Assembly: GCA_934757275.1 (NCBI GenBank)
Contig: CAKVLN010000005.1
Coordinates: 62,001-126,000 of the forward strand
Length of the DNA stretch: 64,000 nt
Source: an uncultured Candidatus Melainabacteria bacterium
GTDB taxonomy: Bacteria > Cyanobacteriota > Vampirovibrionia > Gastranaerophilales > Gastranaerophilaceae
Direction: 5' to 3'
Shown here: positions 51,517 to 59,942 of the stretch, in pieces
How positions within the stretch are numbered: the first letter of the stretch is position 1
Layout of the letters: each line of letters opens with the position of its first letter
Notes under the pieces: generated by a model
Database searches by the model: none
The model's input: the letters and a program-made list of their open reading frames with translations, nothing else
Told to the model about the DNA's origin: nothing
Translations under genes and position numbers: made by a program

Positions 51517-51858
51517 GGCTTACCTCCTTTCCAACCATTTTCTTCACTATTCGTGTGTTGGAGGTTAGTAAGTCGTAGGGCGTTTACCTACTGCAGAAAG
51601 TCACTGCCGACAATCCGCATACCCATCATATTATAATTTTCAATGTTTGTCTATATTTTATTCTTCTATACCTAACGCTGAATTTGCCCTATACTTTTTG
51701 AATCTAACCACGTTATTTTGTCATCAACATTGTTAACTACATCTGCAAATTGTTCTTAATGATACAGATTAGTTATTTTTTGTTTGTTCAAACCTGTTGC
51801 GGCAGATAATATCCAAGCGCAACTTTATTGTAACGCTTCCAAAAGTTCCTTGCCGTTT

Positions 51859-53400
51859 TTACGCATTCTTAGTTTTACGTTTTTGTTTATTTTTTAGTAA
51901 CAGAATTATCAAGATTGCGCTTAGAGAAAGCAATGCCATTAGCGTGAAGATGTCAAAAAATGCACCCAATCTTGCTTGTGCTAGCAATTGTTTATAAAGC
52001 AAACCATTCGCTTTTTTAGAAGCTACCACTGATGGATAATACATCATCATTTTATGCTTAAACGCATTAAATTTCATCAAAAATAAAGGATTATGCGGAG
52101 CAAGATTTGCCACATAATAATTTTGATAAACCTGTGACACTCTTGCAATAAACGTTGAAGATGCAGAGGTTGAAACTGCAGTCAAAATATTCTTAAACAA
52201 GGCGTGTAACGATGCTGCATCAGCATTTTTACTCGCAGGTAAAGTCTGAAATGACAAAGCCGTGATTGGAACAAACGCAATTGGTACACCAATACAAAGC
52301 AAAATATTTGGTAAAACAATACTTTCCATAGAAGAATTCGGGTTCATTTGCGTCAACATCAACAAAGCACAAGCCATTACTATAAAACCAATAGATGAAA
52401 GAAGTTTTTGATTAACATATTTAGAAACTTCACCAACAACAATTAAGCCTATTAAACAAACAACTGCTCTCGGAAACATTGTTAAACCTGACATTGAAGG
52501 GCTATATCCAATAAGGCTTTGCACAAACATTGGTACTAAAAGCAAAGTAGAGTACAAAATAACATTTATAAAGGAGCTTGCAAGTGTGCCAAACAAAAAA
52601 TTTCTATCCTTAAAAACACGAATATCAATTACGGGGTATTTATATTCCAACTCCCAAACATAAAAGAATACAAAAGAGAAAATACAAACACCGGTTGTCC
52701 AACATATCCAAGTTTCGTCAAACCAGTTATACTGTTGACCTTTATCCAATACAACTTGCATACACCCCATAGCTATAACAATCGAAGTATAACCAACAAT
52801 ATCAAATTTTTTATTGTATTTTTGTTTAGCAGGAACTTCATCTGCAACAAAGAATTTTATCAAAATCAGTGATAACAAGCATAGCGGAATATTAATTATA
52901 AATATCCACTGCCACGAATAATTATCGGTCAAATAACCTCCAACAAATGGACCCGCTAAAGGTGAAAACATCGCAGCAACCCCAAACAGAGCCATTGCAA
53001 CTCCTCTTTGTTCTGGAGGAAAAACTTCTAGCAAAACAGCTTGACAAAGCGGTAAAATAGCACCACTTCCTATACCTTGCACAATTCTTGCCAAAATTAA
53101 TGCCTGCAGATTTGGAGCTAAAATACAAAGTAAACAACCAAGCGCAAAGATTATAATACTATAATAGAAAAGCAATTTTTTACCAATTAATCGTACCAAA
53201 TAGCCAGTTACAGGCAGCATAAGACCACCAGATATAATATAACAAGTAATTACAGTGTTTGCCTCATATTGAGTTGCACCGTAAAAACCTGCAATATGCG
53301 GTTGGCTTACGTTTGTACCAGAAGAAGCTGCTAACGCTAGAAACGACGGCAACAAAACGGCAATAGCGACTATAAATGGATTAATTGCTTTCTTTTCCAT
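51859..53400 (-). CDS. emrB: MFS drug exporter, DHA2 family (EmrB-like)
   Basis: 513-aa inner-membrane drug:proton antiporter with 14 membrane segments, the EmrB/QacA arrangement. Motif C GVAAMFSPLAGPFVGGYL and motif A-like GYLVRLIGKKLLFY are visible. The start overlaps emrA by 20 bases. With emrA and the TolC-like factor at 56631 it can form a tripartite pump. Confidence 0.9.
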   Translation of the reverse strand: MEKKAINPFIVAIAVLLPSFLALAASSGTNVSQPHIAGFYGATQYEANTVITCYIISGGLMLPVTGYLVRLIGKKLLFYYSIIIFALGCLLCILAPNLQALILARIVQGIGSGAILPLCQAVLLEVFPPEQRGVAMALFGVAAMFSPLAGPFVGGYLTDNYSWQWIFIINIPLCLLSLILIKFFVADEVPAKQKYNKKFDIVGYTSIVIAMGCMQVVLDKGQQYNWFDETWICWTTGVCIFSFVFFYVWELEYKYPVIDIRVFKDRNFLFGTLASSFINVILYSTLLLVPMFVQSLIGYSPSMSGLTMFPRAVVCLIGLIVVGEVSKYVNQKLLSSIGFIVMACALLMLTQMNPNSSMESIVLPNILLCIGVPIAFVPITALSFQTLPASKNADAASLHALFKNILTAVSTSASSTFIARVSQVYQNYYVANLAPHNPLFLMKFNAFKHKMMMYYPSVVASKKANGLLYKQLLAQARLGAFFDIFTLMALLSLSAILIILLLKNKQKRKTKNA

Positions 53401-54493
53401 CTTTAATTCTTACCTTTGGAACTACTGACATTCCTGGAACAATATTATAATGAGAAATATCTTCGTCAAAAACAATTTTTACAGGAACTCTTTGTACAAT
53501 TTTAACGTAACTACCTACGGCATTTTCAGGCGGGAATAAGCTTGATTTTGCACCTGTTGCACGCTGAAGACTATCTACATGCGCTTTAAATCTTTTGTTT
53601 GGATAAGTATCAACTTTTACCTTAACTGGTTGTCCTGCGTGCATGTGAGTAATTTGCATTTCCTTAAAGTTTGCAACTACCCAAACTTGTTCTGGAACAA
53701 TGTTCATAAGTGGTTGACCAATGTTGACATAGTTACCTTTTTCAACGCTACGAGCGGCAACCATACCGTCTTGAGGAGCATAAATTTTTGTATATTTCAA
53801 ATTCAATTCTGCTTGTTCAACCTCAGCTTCCAATTTTTCAATAGTTGCTTCATCAGCTTTAGCCTTAGCTTTGCCAGATTCCAAAGCATGTCTTGCTGCG
53901 TCTGCTTGTTCTAAAGCAGAGTTGTAATCTGCCTTAGCCACATCTAGAGCGGTCTTAGCTCTTTCATAAGCTTGTTTTGAAACAATTCCATCTTTATATA
54001 AATCTTTGTAACGTGCAAAATCTTTTTCTGCAAACTCTAATTTTGATTCTGCAGAAGAAATATCTTCAAAAGATTTGTTTACTTTAGATGCACTCTCATC
54101 AACTTTTTTAGTCGACATGCTAAAAGCTGCCTTAGCTTCTTCTAATTTTGCTTTTGCCTGATTTAGAGCAACCTCAAAGTCTTTTGGGTCTAATTCCACC
54201 AACAAAGTCCCAGCTTTAACGTTTTGGTTATCATCTACCAAAAGACTTACAACTGGAGCTGCGACACGGGGTGCTACAGACACCAACCTGCCTTCAACAA
54301 ACGCATCATCAGTTGATTGGTAGAAGGTTGCATGAATTGCAGCTGATATACCTAAAATAACAAGAATTGATGCAGTTATACTTGGCACAATTACACGTTT
54401 CTTTTTATATTCTGGACGTCTTTTTTTAAGGCGTTTTTTTGCTTCTTTTATAAATTCTGGTGGGTTTTTATCTTCATGTTGTTTCTTTGCCAT
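53381..54493 (-). CDS. emrA: Membrane fusion protein (EmrA/HlyD family)
   Basis: About 370 aa. Start at ATG 54493, with AGGTG upstream. Basic N-terminus, one membrane anchor (about residues 35-58), lipoyl-like halves (VAPRVAAPVVSLLVDDNQ and IYAPQDGMVAARSVEKG) on either side of a long alpha-hairpin coiled coil (about 110-220), then beta-barrel. Periplasmic adaptor of the pump. 9 bases after marR. Confidence 0.9.
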   Translation of the reverse strand: MAKKQHEDKNPPEFIKEAKKRLKKRRPEYKKKRVIVPSITASILVILGISAAIHATFYQSTDDAFVEGRLVSVAPRVAAPVVSLLVDDNQNVKAGTLLVELDPKDFEVALNQAKAKLEEAKAAFSMSTKKVDESASKVNKSFEDISSAESKLEFAEKDFARYKDLYKDGIVSKQAYERAKTALDVAKADYNSALEQADAARHALESGKAKAKADEATIEKLEAEVEQAELNLKYTKIYAPQDGMVAARSVEKGNYVNIGQPLMNIVPEQVWVVANFKEMQITHMHAGQPVKVKVDTYPNKRFKAHVDSLQRATGAKSSLFPPENAVGSYVKIVQRVPVKIVFDEDISHYNIVPGMSVVPKVRIKDGKESN

Positions 54494-54502
54494 AATTATC
54501 AC

Positions 54503-54955
54503 CTAAATTAATGTCTTACCTTTTATATTATCTTCAATTTTATCTAATGTCGTCAAAAAGGTATCAATTTCCTCTTGCGAAAGTCCAACTATAGACTCTT
54601 CCCAAATGTTTAACACTACAGGAAGTGTACTTTCACAAACCTCAAGCCCTTTATCTGTAATGTATAATTTCTTTACTTGACGACCTTCTGCATCAAGACT
54701 AGAGGTTAAATATCCCTTTTCCTCTAAAATAGAACAAATTCTAGTCATGTTTGGACGATCTTTGTAAGTTATATCACCTAATTGTCTTAAATACATTCCA
54801 TTATTTTCTTTCAAAGCATATAGCACAGTAAACTGTTCTGGTCTTATATCATGCTTTGTTTTTTTAAATGTTTGTACCGCAAAAAGCTTTGATAAAAGTC
54901 CAGCTCTTGAAAGTCTTAATCCAATTTTTTGTTTTAATAAAATATCTTGTTTCAT
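54503..54955 (-). CDS. MarR-family repressor of the efflux operon
   Basis: Start at ATG 54955 (MKQDILLKQKIGLRLSRAG), with AAAGGAA upstream, giving about 150 aa; the longer frame to 55039 runs through the operator. Winged helix: MYLRQLGDITYKDRPNMTRICSILEEKG and the wing DAEGRQVKKLYIT. First gene of marR-emrA-emrB. The palindrome at 54965-54986 directly upstream is its probable operator. Confidence 0.88.
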   Translation of the reverse strand: MKQDILLKQKIGLRLSRAGLLSKLFAVQTFKKTKHDIRPEQFTVLYALKENNGMYLRQLGDITYKDRPNMTRICSILEEKGYLTSSLDAEGRQVKKLYITDKGLEVCESTLPVVLNIWEESIVGLSQEEIDTFLTTLDKIEDNIKGKTLI

Positions 54956-55006
54956 GAAATTCCTTTGTGTTATCATAATAACACAAGAAAGAAAAGTGTA
55001 AATATT
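54929..55006. repeat. 78-bp direct repeat, copy 1 (marR 5' end plus operator)
   Basis: 54929-54989 is identical over 61 bp to 56556-56616; with 2 mismatches the similarity reaches about 78 bp. It contains the first codons of marR and the upstream operator. The two copies bracket the 445-aa gene. Confidence 0.9.
54965..54986. promoter_or_regulatory. MarR-type operator palindrome, copy 1
   Basis: TTGTGTTAT-CATA-ATAACACAA: perfect 9-bp arms around 4 bases, 10 bases upstream of the marR ATG. Confidence 0.75.
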
Positions 55007-55162
55007 ACAATTTATTTCTTCTAATCTCTTTTTTGACAAACTAGCATTACTAGCGTAGTGCTTTGCAATTAATCAATTGTAAAATTTTATTAAATCGCTA
55101 ACAAAAAATATATTCACAATGTTTAACAACATATATGACATCATTTAATAAGGAAATAAAAA

Positions 55163-56500
55163 ATGCTTGACAATATCCGAATTAACACTGTATATGCAAA
55201 TCCAGTTTCATTTAAAAGTAAATCCAAAGTAGTTCAAAAGCTTATTGAGAATCCAAAGACTTCAACAACTTTATTAAGCGGAGTTGCAACACTGTCTACA
55301 AGTTTGAGCATGGGATTAAACAAAAAGAAACTTTCCGACAATTTGAATATAAACGAAGTAAAAAAAGATTTAGAAACAGGTTTTTCTATAAGTCAATTAG
55401 CAAAAAAATATAATATGTCACCTACAAGTATACGCAATTATCTTAAAGAAAATAATTTATCTACCAAAGATGGCGAAATTTTAAAAACAATAACTAAAGA
55501 GGATTTAGAAAAATTAGTTCAAGAAGGCAAAAGTTCTAAAGAAATCGCGCAAATATATGGTTTGAAAAACGCAGGAACTTTGACTCCTTTGTTTAAGATT
55601 TTTAATTTAGAAACTGCAACCGCAAAAAAAGTTGAAAATATTTCTAAAGAAGAACTTCTGAGTTACAAAAAGAGTGGCTTAAAGGATTCGGAAATCGCAG
55701 ATAAGTTCAATGTCTCAGAAAAATATATTAATAAGCATCGTAATTCATTTGGTATTGCTACGGTTGATGAAGAAAAAGAATATCCAATTGATGAAATTCG
55801 GAATATGGTGGAAAAAGAAGGACTTTTGCCAAAAGATGTTGCACAAAAACTAAACATTCCGTTAAAGAAAGTAGCTGAAATCGTTGGAGGAGCAACTCCT
55901 GAGCTTATTTACAGACACAAAAAAGAAGAGCTTATAAAATTTGTAAAATTATTAGATGAAAAGGATTTTCAAGAGAAAGATGTATGGTTAGAACAACAGG
56001 AAAGGGGAATGCGTGGCTCATTTAGGCTTACCAAAGAAAATTTTGAGCTATCAAAACTAATCCTAGAAAACGAAAATTTGAGAAAGAAGAGTGAAAATTG
56101 GGAATTGGTTTTTGAGAGAATTGCAAGAAAATCAAGAAAAAAACCTTCTGTTTATGAAGATACTACTACATTTTTGAAAATGGTATTACAAGATGATAAA
56201 CTCAATATCCTAAAAGACCCTAAAAATAATTTAGGTATAATTTTGAACCAATGTGAATTAGACTCTAAAGAGGTTCTTGATGTTTATAAAAAAATTATTT
56301 CTGATGATAATTTAGCAGAGGCTGTAAAATTAGCACAAGGTGGTTTTAAAAGGCTAAAATATACTTATTACAATGCATCAGATTTAATAAATAAAATAAA
56401 CAATTATAAAGATTTAATAGGCCAAAAACCATTAAATTTTTCTATTATGCCTGACAATATTTATAACAGAGCTATATTGGAAGATTTAGGAAAAGATTAG
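55163..56500 (+). CDS. Protein with four HTH-like repeats
   Basis: 445 aa. N-terminus contains NPVSFKSK, a motif I associate with lineage-specific Melainabacteria proteins (from memory, not checked). Then at least four HTH-like repeats in residues about 65-245: SISQLAKKYNMSPTSIRNYL, SSKEIAQIYGL, LKDSEIADKFNVSEKYINKH and LPKDVAQKLNIPLKKVAEIV. The C-terminal half is helical and not recognised. The gene lies between the two 78-bp repeats, splitting marR from the TolC-like gene, as if newly inserted. A G10 tract follows 14 bases after its stop. Confidence 0.7.
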   Translation: MLDNIRINTVYANPVSFKSKSKVVQKLIENPKTSTTLLSGVATLSTSLSMGLNKKKLSDNLNINEVKKDLETGFSISQLAKKYNMSPTSIRNYLKENNLSTKDGEILKTITKEDLEKLVQEGKSSKEIAQIYGLKNAGTLTPLFKIFNLETATAKKVENISKEELLSYKKSGLKDSEIADKFNVSEKYINKHRNSFGIATVDEEKEYPIDEIRNMVEKEGLLPKDVAQKLNIPLKKVAEIVGGATPELIYRHKKEELIKFVKLLDEKDFQEKDVWLEQQERGMRGSFRLTKENFELSKLILENENLRKKSENWELVFERIARKSRKKPSVYEDTTTFLKMVLQDDKLNILKDPKNNLGIILNQCELDSKEVLDVYKKIISDDNLAEAVKLAQGGFKRLKYTYYNASDLINKINNYKDLIGQKPLNFSIMPDNIYNRAILEDLGKD

Positions 56501-56514
56501 AAAGTTATCAATCG

Positions 56515-56524
56515 GGGGGGGGGG
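56515..56524 (+). repeat. Homopolymeric G10 tract
   Basis: Ten consecutive G in an AT-rich region, 68 bases before the second operator copy. Slippage-prone; could tune the downstream promoter or be a sequencing artefact. Confidence 0.75.
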
Positions 56525-56555
56525 ATTTTAATAGGCACTCTTACTTCGCAATTTC

Positions 56556-56633
56556 TTGTTTTAATAAAATATCTTGTTTCATGAAATTCCTTTGTGTTAT
56601 CATAATAACACAAGAAGGATAAGTGTAAATATG
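56556..56633. repeat. 78-bp direct repeat, copy 2
   Basis: Copy of 54929-55006. On the minus strand it still encodes the first marR residues (MKQDILLKQ) before running into a stop, so it is a marR 5' remnant carrying a full operator, now upstream of the TolC-like gene. Confidence 0.9.
56592..56613. promoter_or_regulatory. MarR-type operator palindrome, copy 2
   Basis: Identical to 54965-54986; lies 17 bases before the ATG of the outer-membrane factor gene. Confidence 0.75.
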
Positions 56634-57989
56634 ACATTTAAAAAATTAATAATATTTTTATTTCTTTTCATGTCGCTACCAGTTAGCGCAAAGCAAAGTA
56701 TTGACAGATTTAGTTACATCAACTTAGATTGGTGGAAAAACTATAATGATGACATTTTAATTGAGCATTTACAAACTCTATATAACAACAACCACGATTT
56801 GAAGATTGCTGAATTAAAAACAAAACAATCAGAAGAAAACGTTAGATTAGTTGGAGCAAATCAACTTCCACAAGTTGGTTTTGATGGAACTTTTTCAAGA
56901 GTAATGAGCGGGCCCCAAACTGAGTTTGGAAACATTATAATTCCAGAATATTCACAAAACGAGCTGTTCATGCCACTTAATGCATCTTACGAAATTGATA
57001 TTTGGGGACAAAATTACTTAAACAGGAAAAGTGCAAAAAAACAAAAAGAAATTGCCGAACAGCAAGAAAGAGCCACATATATATACATGACATCAGTTTT
57101 TGCATCTAATTATTACAACTTAATAAAGACTGATGAATTAGAAAAAACGCTCAAAGATATTATTGCACTCCAAACTGACGTTGTAAAAATGACAGAGAAG
57201 AAATACAACGTTGGTTTAGCTCCAATCAACGAGCTTTTGAATGAAAAACAAATTCTTGTAAGATTTGAACAAGATTTAAACAAGGTTAGCGAAAATAAAA
57301 AAGTTTTGAACAACGAATTGGTTACACTACTTGCACTAAAAACAGACAAAGAAATTGAACACTCAAGCTTTGACAAGGTTTCTTGTCCAAATGCGCCAGA
57401 CGCTTTATCAACAACGATTATTCAATACAGACCAGATTTAATAAGTTCCGAAAGTTATGTTAAGAAAACTGGTATAGACGTAAAAGTTGCAAGAAGAGAA
57501 TTTCTTCCAAAATTCTTCCTTTATGGAACGCTTGGTTTCAACGCTTACCGTTGGGATAGAATGTTCGCACCAGAAACTTTTCTTGGAAATATAGGCATTG
57601 CTCCATCATGGGATATATTTACTGGCGGAGCTAAACTTGCAAGATATAGAATTAACAAGTACGAATACAAAAAAGCTATCGAAAAATACGAGAAAACCGT
57701 TTTAACTTCTATTCAAGAGGTTAATGATGCGATGGTTTCAGTTAAGACCACAAAAGCGAATTTACTAAAAGCCGACGAAGCATATTCTATAGAAACAGAA
57801 AAACATAATCTGGCAGAAAAGCAATTCACTATTGGCGATTCTTCAAAGCTAGATGAGATGAGGTCTAATGTAAGTTTACTAATTGTTAGACAACATGAAA
57901 TTTCATCAAAAATAGATAATGTTATTTCAACAATTTCTCTATACAACGCAGTTGGTGGAATTGACTATACTAAGTCTGAGAATTTGTAA
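56631..57989 (+). CDS. TolC-like outer-membrane efflux protein
   Basis: Start at ATG 56631 (MTFKKLIIFLFLFMSLPVSAKQS), giving a signal peptide and about 452 aa, usual for the NodT/TolC outer-membrane factor family. Two halves of helical barrel repeats: HDLKIAELKTKQSEENVRLV near the N-terminus and IQEVNDAMVSVKTTKAN near the C-terminus, with ALNASYEID-type beta strands (MPLNASYEIDIWG) and IAPSWDIFTGGAKLARYR. No N-terminal lipobox Cys is seen. Probable third component of the EmrAB pump, under the duplicated operator. Confidence 0.9.
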   Translation: MTFKKLIIFLFLFMSLPVSAKQSIDRFSYINLDWWKNYNDDILIEHLQTLYNNNHDLKIAELKTKQSEENVRLVGANQLPQVGFDGTFSRVMSGPQTEFGNIIIPEYSQNELFMPLNASYEIDIWGQNYLNRKSAKKQKEIAEQQERATYIYMTSVFASNYYNLIKTDELEKTLKDIIALQTDVVKMTEKKYNVGLAPINELLNEKQILVRFEQDLNKVSENKKVLNNELVTLLALKTDKEIEHSSFDKVSCPNAPDALSTTIIQYRPDLISSESYVKKTGIDVKVARREFLPKFFLYGTLGFNAYRWDRMFAPETFLGNIGIAPSWDIFTGGAKLARYRINKYEYKKAIEKYEKTVLTSIQEVNDAMVSVKTTKANLLKADEAYSIETEKHNLAEKQFTIGDSSKLDEMRSNVSLLIVRQHEISSKIDNVISTISLYNAVGGIDYTKSENL

Positions 57990-58091
57990 AGTTTTGTAAA
58001 GATTCCATAAGTTTGTGAAATTACGTTCTAAAGAATAACTTTATATATACATAAAGTATATACACGAAGATTAAACAGAAAGGACATAATT

Positions 58092-58283
58092 ATGACAAAT
58101 GGAGCACAAGGAGTTCATCACAGTTCTGGAGCGACATCAATTTATGCAAAAGCTCAAGAACGAAAAGATGTTGATGCTTCTGCAGTTTACCAGCACGAAT
58201 TAAAAACAGGTAATGCTTTTGATTTTGCAAAGAAACACCCTGAATTTCAAGCTGGGTTGACTGGTGGCGCATCAATTTGGTAA
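58092..58283 (+). CDS. Small conserved-looking protein of unknown function
   Basis: 63 aa, hydrophilic, beginning MTNGAQGVHHSSGATSIYAK. AAAGGACA precedes the ATG and a strong terminator follows, so it is very likely expressed on its own. No membrane segment, no recognised domain. Confidence 0.65.
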   Translation: MTNGAQGVHHSSGATSIYAKAQERKDVDASAVYQHELKTGNAFDFAKKHPEFQAGLTGGASIW

Positions 58284-58303
58284 TTAGACTTCAATTATTT
58301 TTT

Positions 58304-58341
58304 AAGCGGAATTTTGCCTTGCAAAATTCCGCTTATTTTTT
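58304..58341 (+). terminator. Rho-independent terminator
   Basis: AAGCGGAATTTTGC (58304-58317), loop CTT, GCAAAATTCCGCTT (58321-58334), then T-run. Confidence 0.9.
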
Positions 58342-58372
58342 GCTAAAATAATAGCATGTAGGAGGGCAAAAA

Positions 58373-58927
58373 GTGGAAGAATATAAAAAAATGTTGGCTG
58401 GGGAAGACTACAACCCAATGACACCATATTTAATAAGTTTAAGAGATAGAACCAGAGGGCTTGTAAGCGATTTTAATCAAGAAAAAGATGAGAAAAAAAG
58501 ATTAGAAATTCTTAAATCTGTAGTTGGCAAAATGGGCGAAGGTTGTTATATCACACCTAACATATTTTTTGATTACGGCTGTAACACAGAGCTAGGAGAA
58601 AGAGTTTACTTTAACGCTAATTGTGTAATTCTTGATTGTGCCAAAGTTTCGATTGGTGATGACACCTTTATTGGACCTAACACACAATTTTACACTCCAA
58701 TTCACCCGCTAGATTTTAAAACAAGAAATTCCTTTATTGAAAGTGCAAAACCAATTACTGTAGGAAAGAATTGTTGGCTAGGCGGTTCTGTTGTGATACT
58801 ACCAGGAGTAACAATTGGTGATGGTTGCGTTATCGGAGCTGGTGCAGTGGTTACAAAGGATATTCCAGAAAATTCTTTAGCTGTAGGAAATCCTGCGAGA
58901 GTAATTAGAACGATTGAGCAGAAGTAA
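58373..58927 (+). CDS. Maltose/galactoside O-acetyltransferase-like enzyme
   Basis: 184-aa hexapeptide-repeat acetyltransferase of the LacA/Maa type: acetyl-CoA dependent acetylation of a sugar. N-terminal MLAGEDYNPMTPYL corresponds to the Mac domain, the left-handed beta-helix shows YFNANCVILDCAKVSIGD, HPLDF with the catalytic His region (YTPIHPLD), and GGSVVILPGVTIGDGCVIGAG. GTG start with GGAGGG 7 bases upstream. Confidence 0.88.
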   Translation: MEEYKKMLAGEDYNPMTPYLISLRDRTRGLVSDFNQEKDEKKRLEILKSVVGKMGEGCYITPNIFFDYGCNTELGERVYFNANCVILDCAKVSIGDDTFIGPNTQFYTPIHPLDFKTRNSFIESAKPITVGKNCWLGGSVVILPGVTIGDGCVIGAGAVVTKDIPENSLAVGNPARVIRTIEQK

Positions 58928-59038
58928 AGACCTCTCTTGTGATAAGGAAATTGACGCAATCCATCTGTTACCCACCCGCATTCGTAACTTTCGCAAGGCT
59001 CAAGAACGACTGCGACCTCCCTAACCAAGGAGGTTTAG

Positions 59039-59179
59039 ATGTTCTTTGCTTGTTGGGCGATTACATTGCTTAACAATATTAATAAATCATTAACAACATT
59101 TATCAGAATTACAAAACATGTTATAATCACATTAAGGAGAAGATTAGAGAAGGAGGTTTTATGGCTAACCCTATATTAA
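59039..59179 (+). CDS. Possible 46-aa leader peptide before the BI-1 gene
   Basis: ATG 59039 with AGGAGG 5 bases upstream; ORF runs 46 codons and ends inside the BI-1 gene in another frame. The leader can fold ACCTCC-N8-GGAGGT, hiding the ribosome binding site, as at the small peptide gene at 51442. It overlaps a likely BI-1 promoter (TATAAT at 59122-59127), which argues that part of the ORF may be accidental. Confidence 0.25.
   Translation: MFFACWAITLLNNINKSLTTFIRITKHVIITLRRRLEKEVLWLTLY
59100..59127 (+). promoter_or_regulatory. Promoter of the BI-1 gene
   Basis: TTATCA (59100-59105), 16-base spacer, TATAAT (59122-59127). AAGGAGG lies 5 bases before the ATG at 59161. Confidence 0.55.
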
Positions 59180-59886
59180 ACGAAAAATTCACTGAACAAG
59201 AAAGAGTGCTTGATGGCGCACCAATGACAGTTAATGGTACAATTCAAATAACTGCTTTTCTTGGGTTATTAGTAGTTGCAAGTGCAGCTTTTACTTGGAC
59301 TAGAATGACCGCTGGCTACACTGATTTAGCTATGATGTTAACGGCTGGTGGTGTTATTGTAGCGTTTATCGCTGCCTTAATTGTATCTTTCACAAGAAAT
59401 AAATATTTAGTACCAGTATATGCAGTAGCAGAAGGTCTTGGACTTGGCGGAATTTCTGCAACCTTTGAAGCCTCATATCCTGGAATTGTTTCTCAAGCAG
59501 TTGCTGGCACATTTGCAGCTTTGTTTTCTATGTTGATATTATACAGAGCAAACATAATCAGATGCACAGACAAGTTTAGAAGTGTAATATTTATTGCAAC
59601 ACTTTCTATTGCTGGTATTTATTTAATAAATCTTATCGGTAGCTTTTTCCACATGCAAGTTCCCTTGCTTAACTCTTCCTCTTCAATGGGTCTTGCAGTT
59701 AGTGCCGTAATTTGTGTAATTGCCGCATTAAATCTTATCATTGATTTTGACTTCATTGAAAGAGGCGCACAAAACTTCTTACCAAAAGACTATGAATGGT
59801 TTGGAGCTTTCGGTCTAATGGTAACACTTGTTTGGTTATACTTAGAAATTTTAAGATTATTAGCTAAACTACAAGATAGAAGATAA
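59161..59886 (+). CDS. Bax inhibitor-1/YccA-family membrane protein
   Basis: 241 aa with about seven membrane segments, N-terminal hydrophilic leader (ANPILNEKFTEQERVLDGAPMTVNG), and C-terminal LNLIIDFDFIERGA (the conserved acidic IDFDFIE pair) and EWFGAFGLMVTLVWLYLEILRLL. BI-1/YccA proteins are pH-sensitive leak channels or FtsH modulators; role here is inferred from family. Confidence 0.9.
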   Translation: MANPILNEKFTEQERVLDGAPMTVNGTIQITAFLGLLVVASAAFTWTRMTAGYTDLAMMLTAGGVIVAFIAALIVSFTRNKYLVPVYAVAEGLGLGGISATFEASYPGIVSQAVAGTFAALFSMLILYRANIIRCTDKFRSVIFIATLSIAGIYLINLIGSFFHMQVPLLNSSSSMGLAVSAVICVIAALNLIIDFDFIERGAQNFLPKDYEWFGAFGLMVTLVWLYLEILRLLAKLQDRR

Positions 59887-59902
59887 AAAATCAAAGATTT
59901 TG

Positions 59903-59931
59903 CCCCTCCAACTTAATGGAGGGGAGTTTTT
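59903..59931 (+). terminator. Terminator after BI-1
   Basis: CCCCTCC (59903-59909)/GGAGGGG (59918-59924), followed by AGTTTTT, immediately before rmuC. Confidence 0.75.
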
Positions 59932-59942
59932 AAGGATATGAC

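Noticed and set aside
51200..51568. 122-residue plus-strand open frame
   Set aside because: Unlikely composition, no SD, and it overlaps the better-supported 24-aa gene with a perfect SD on the other strand.
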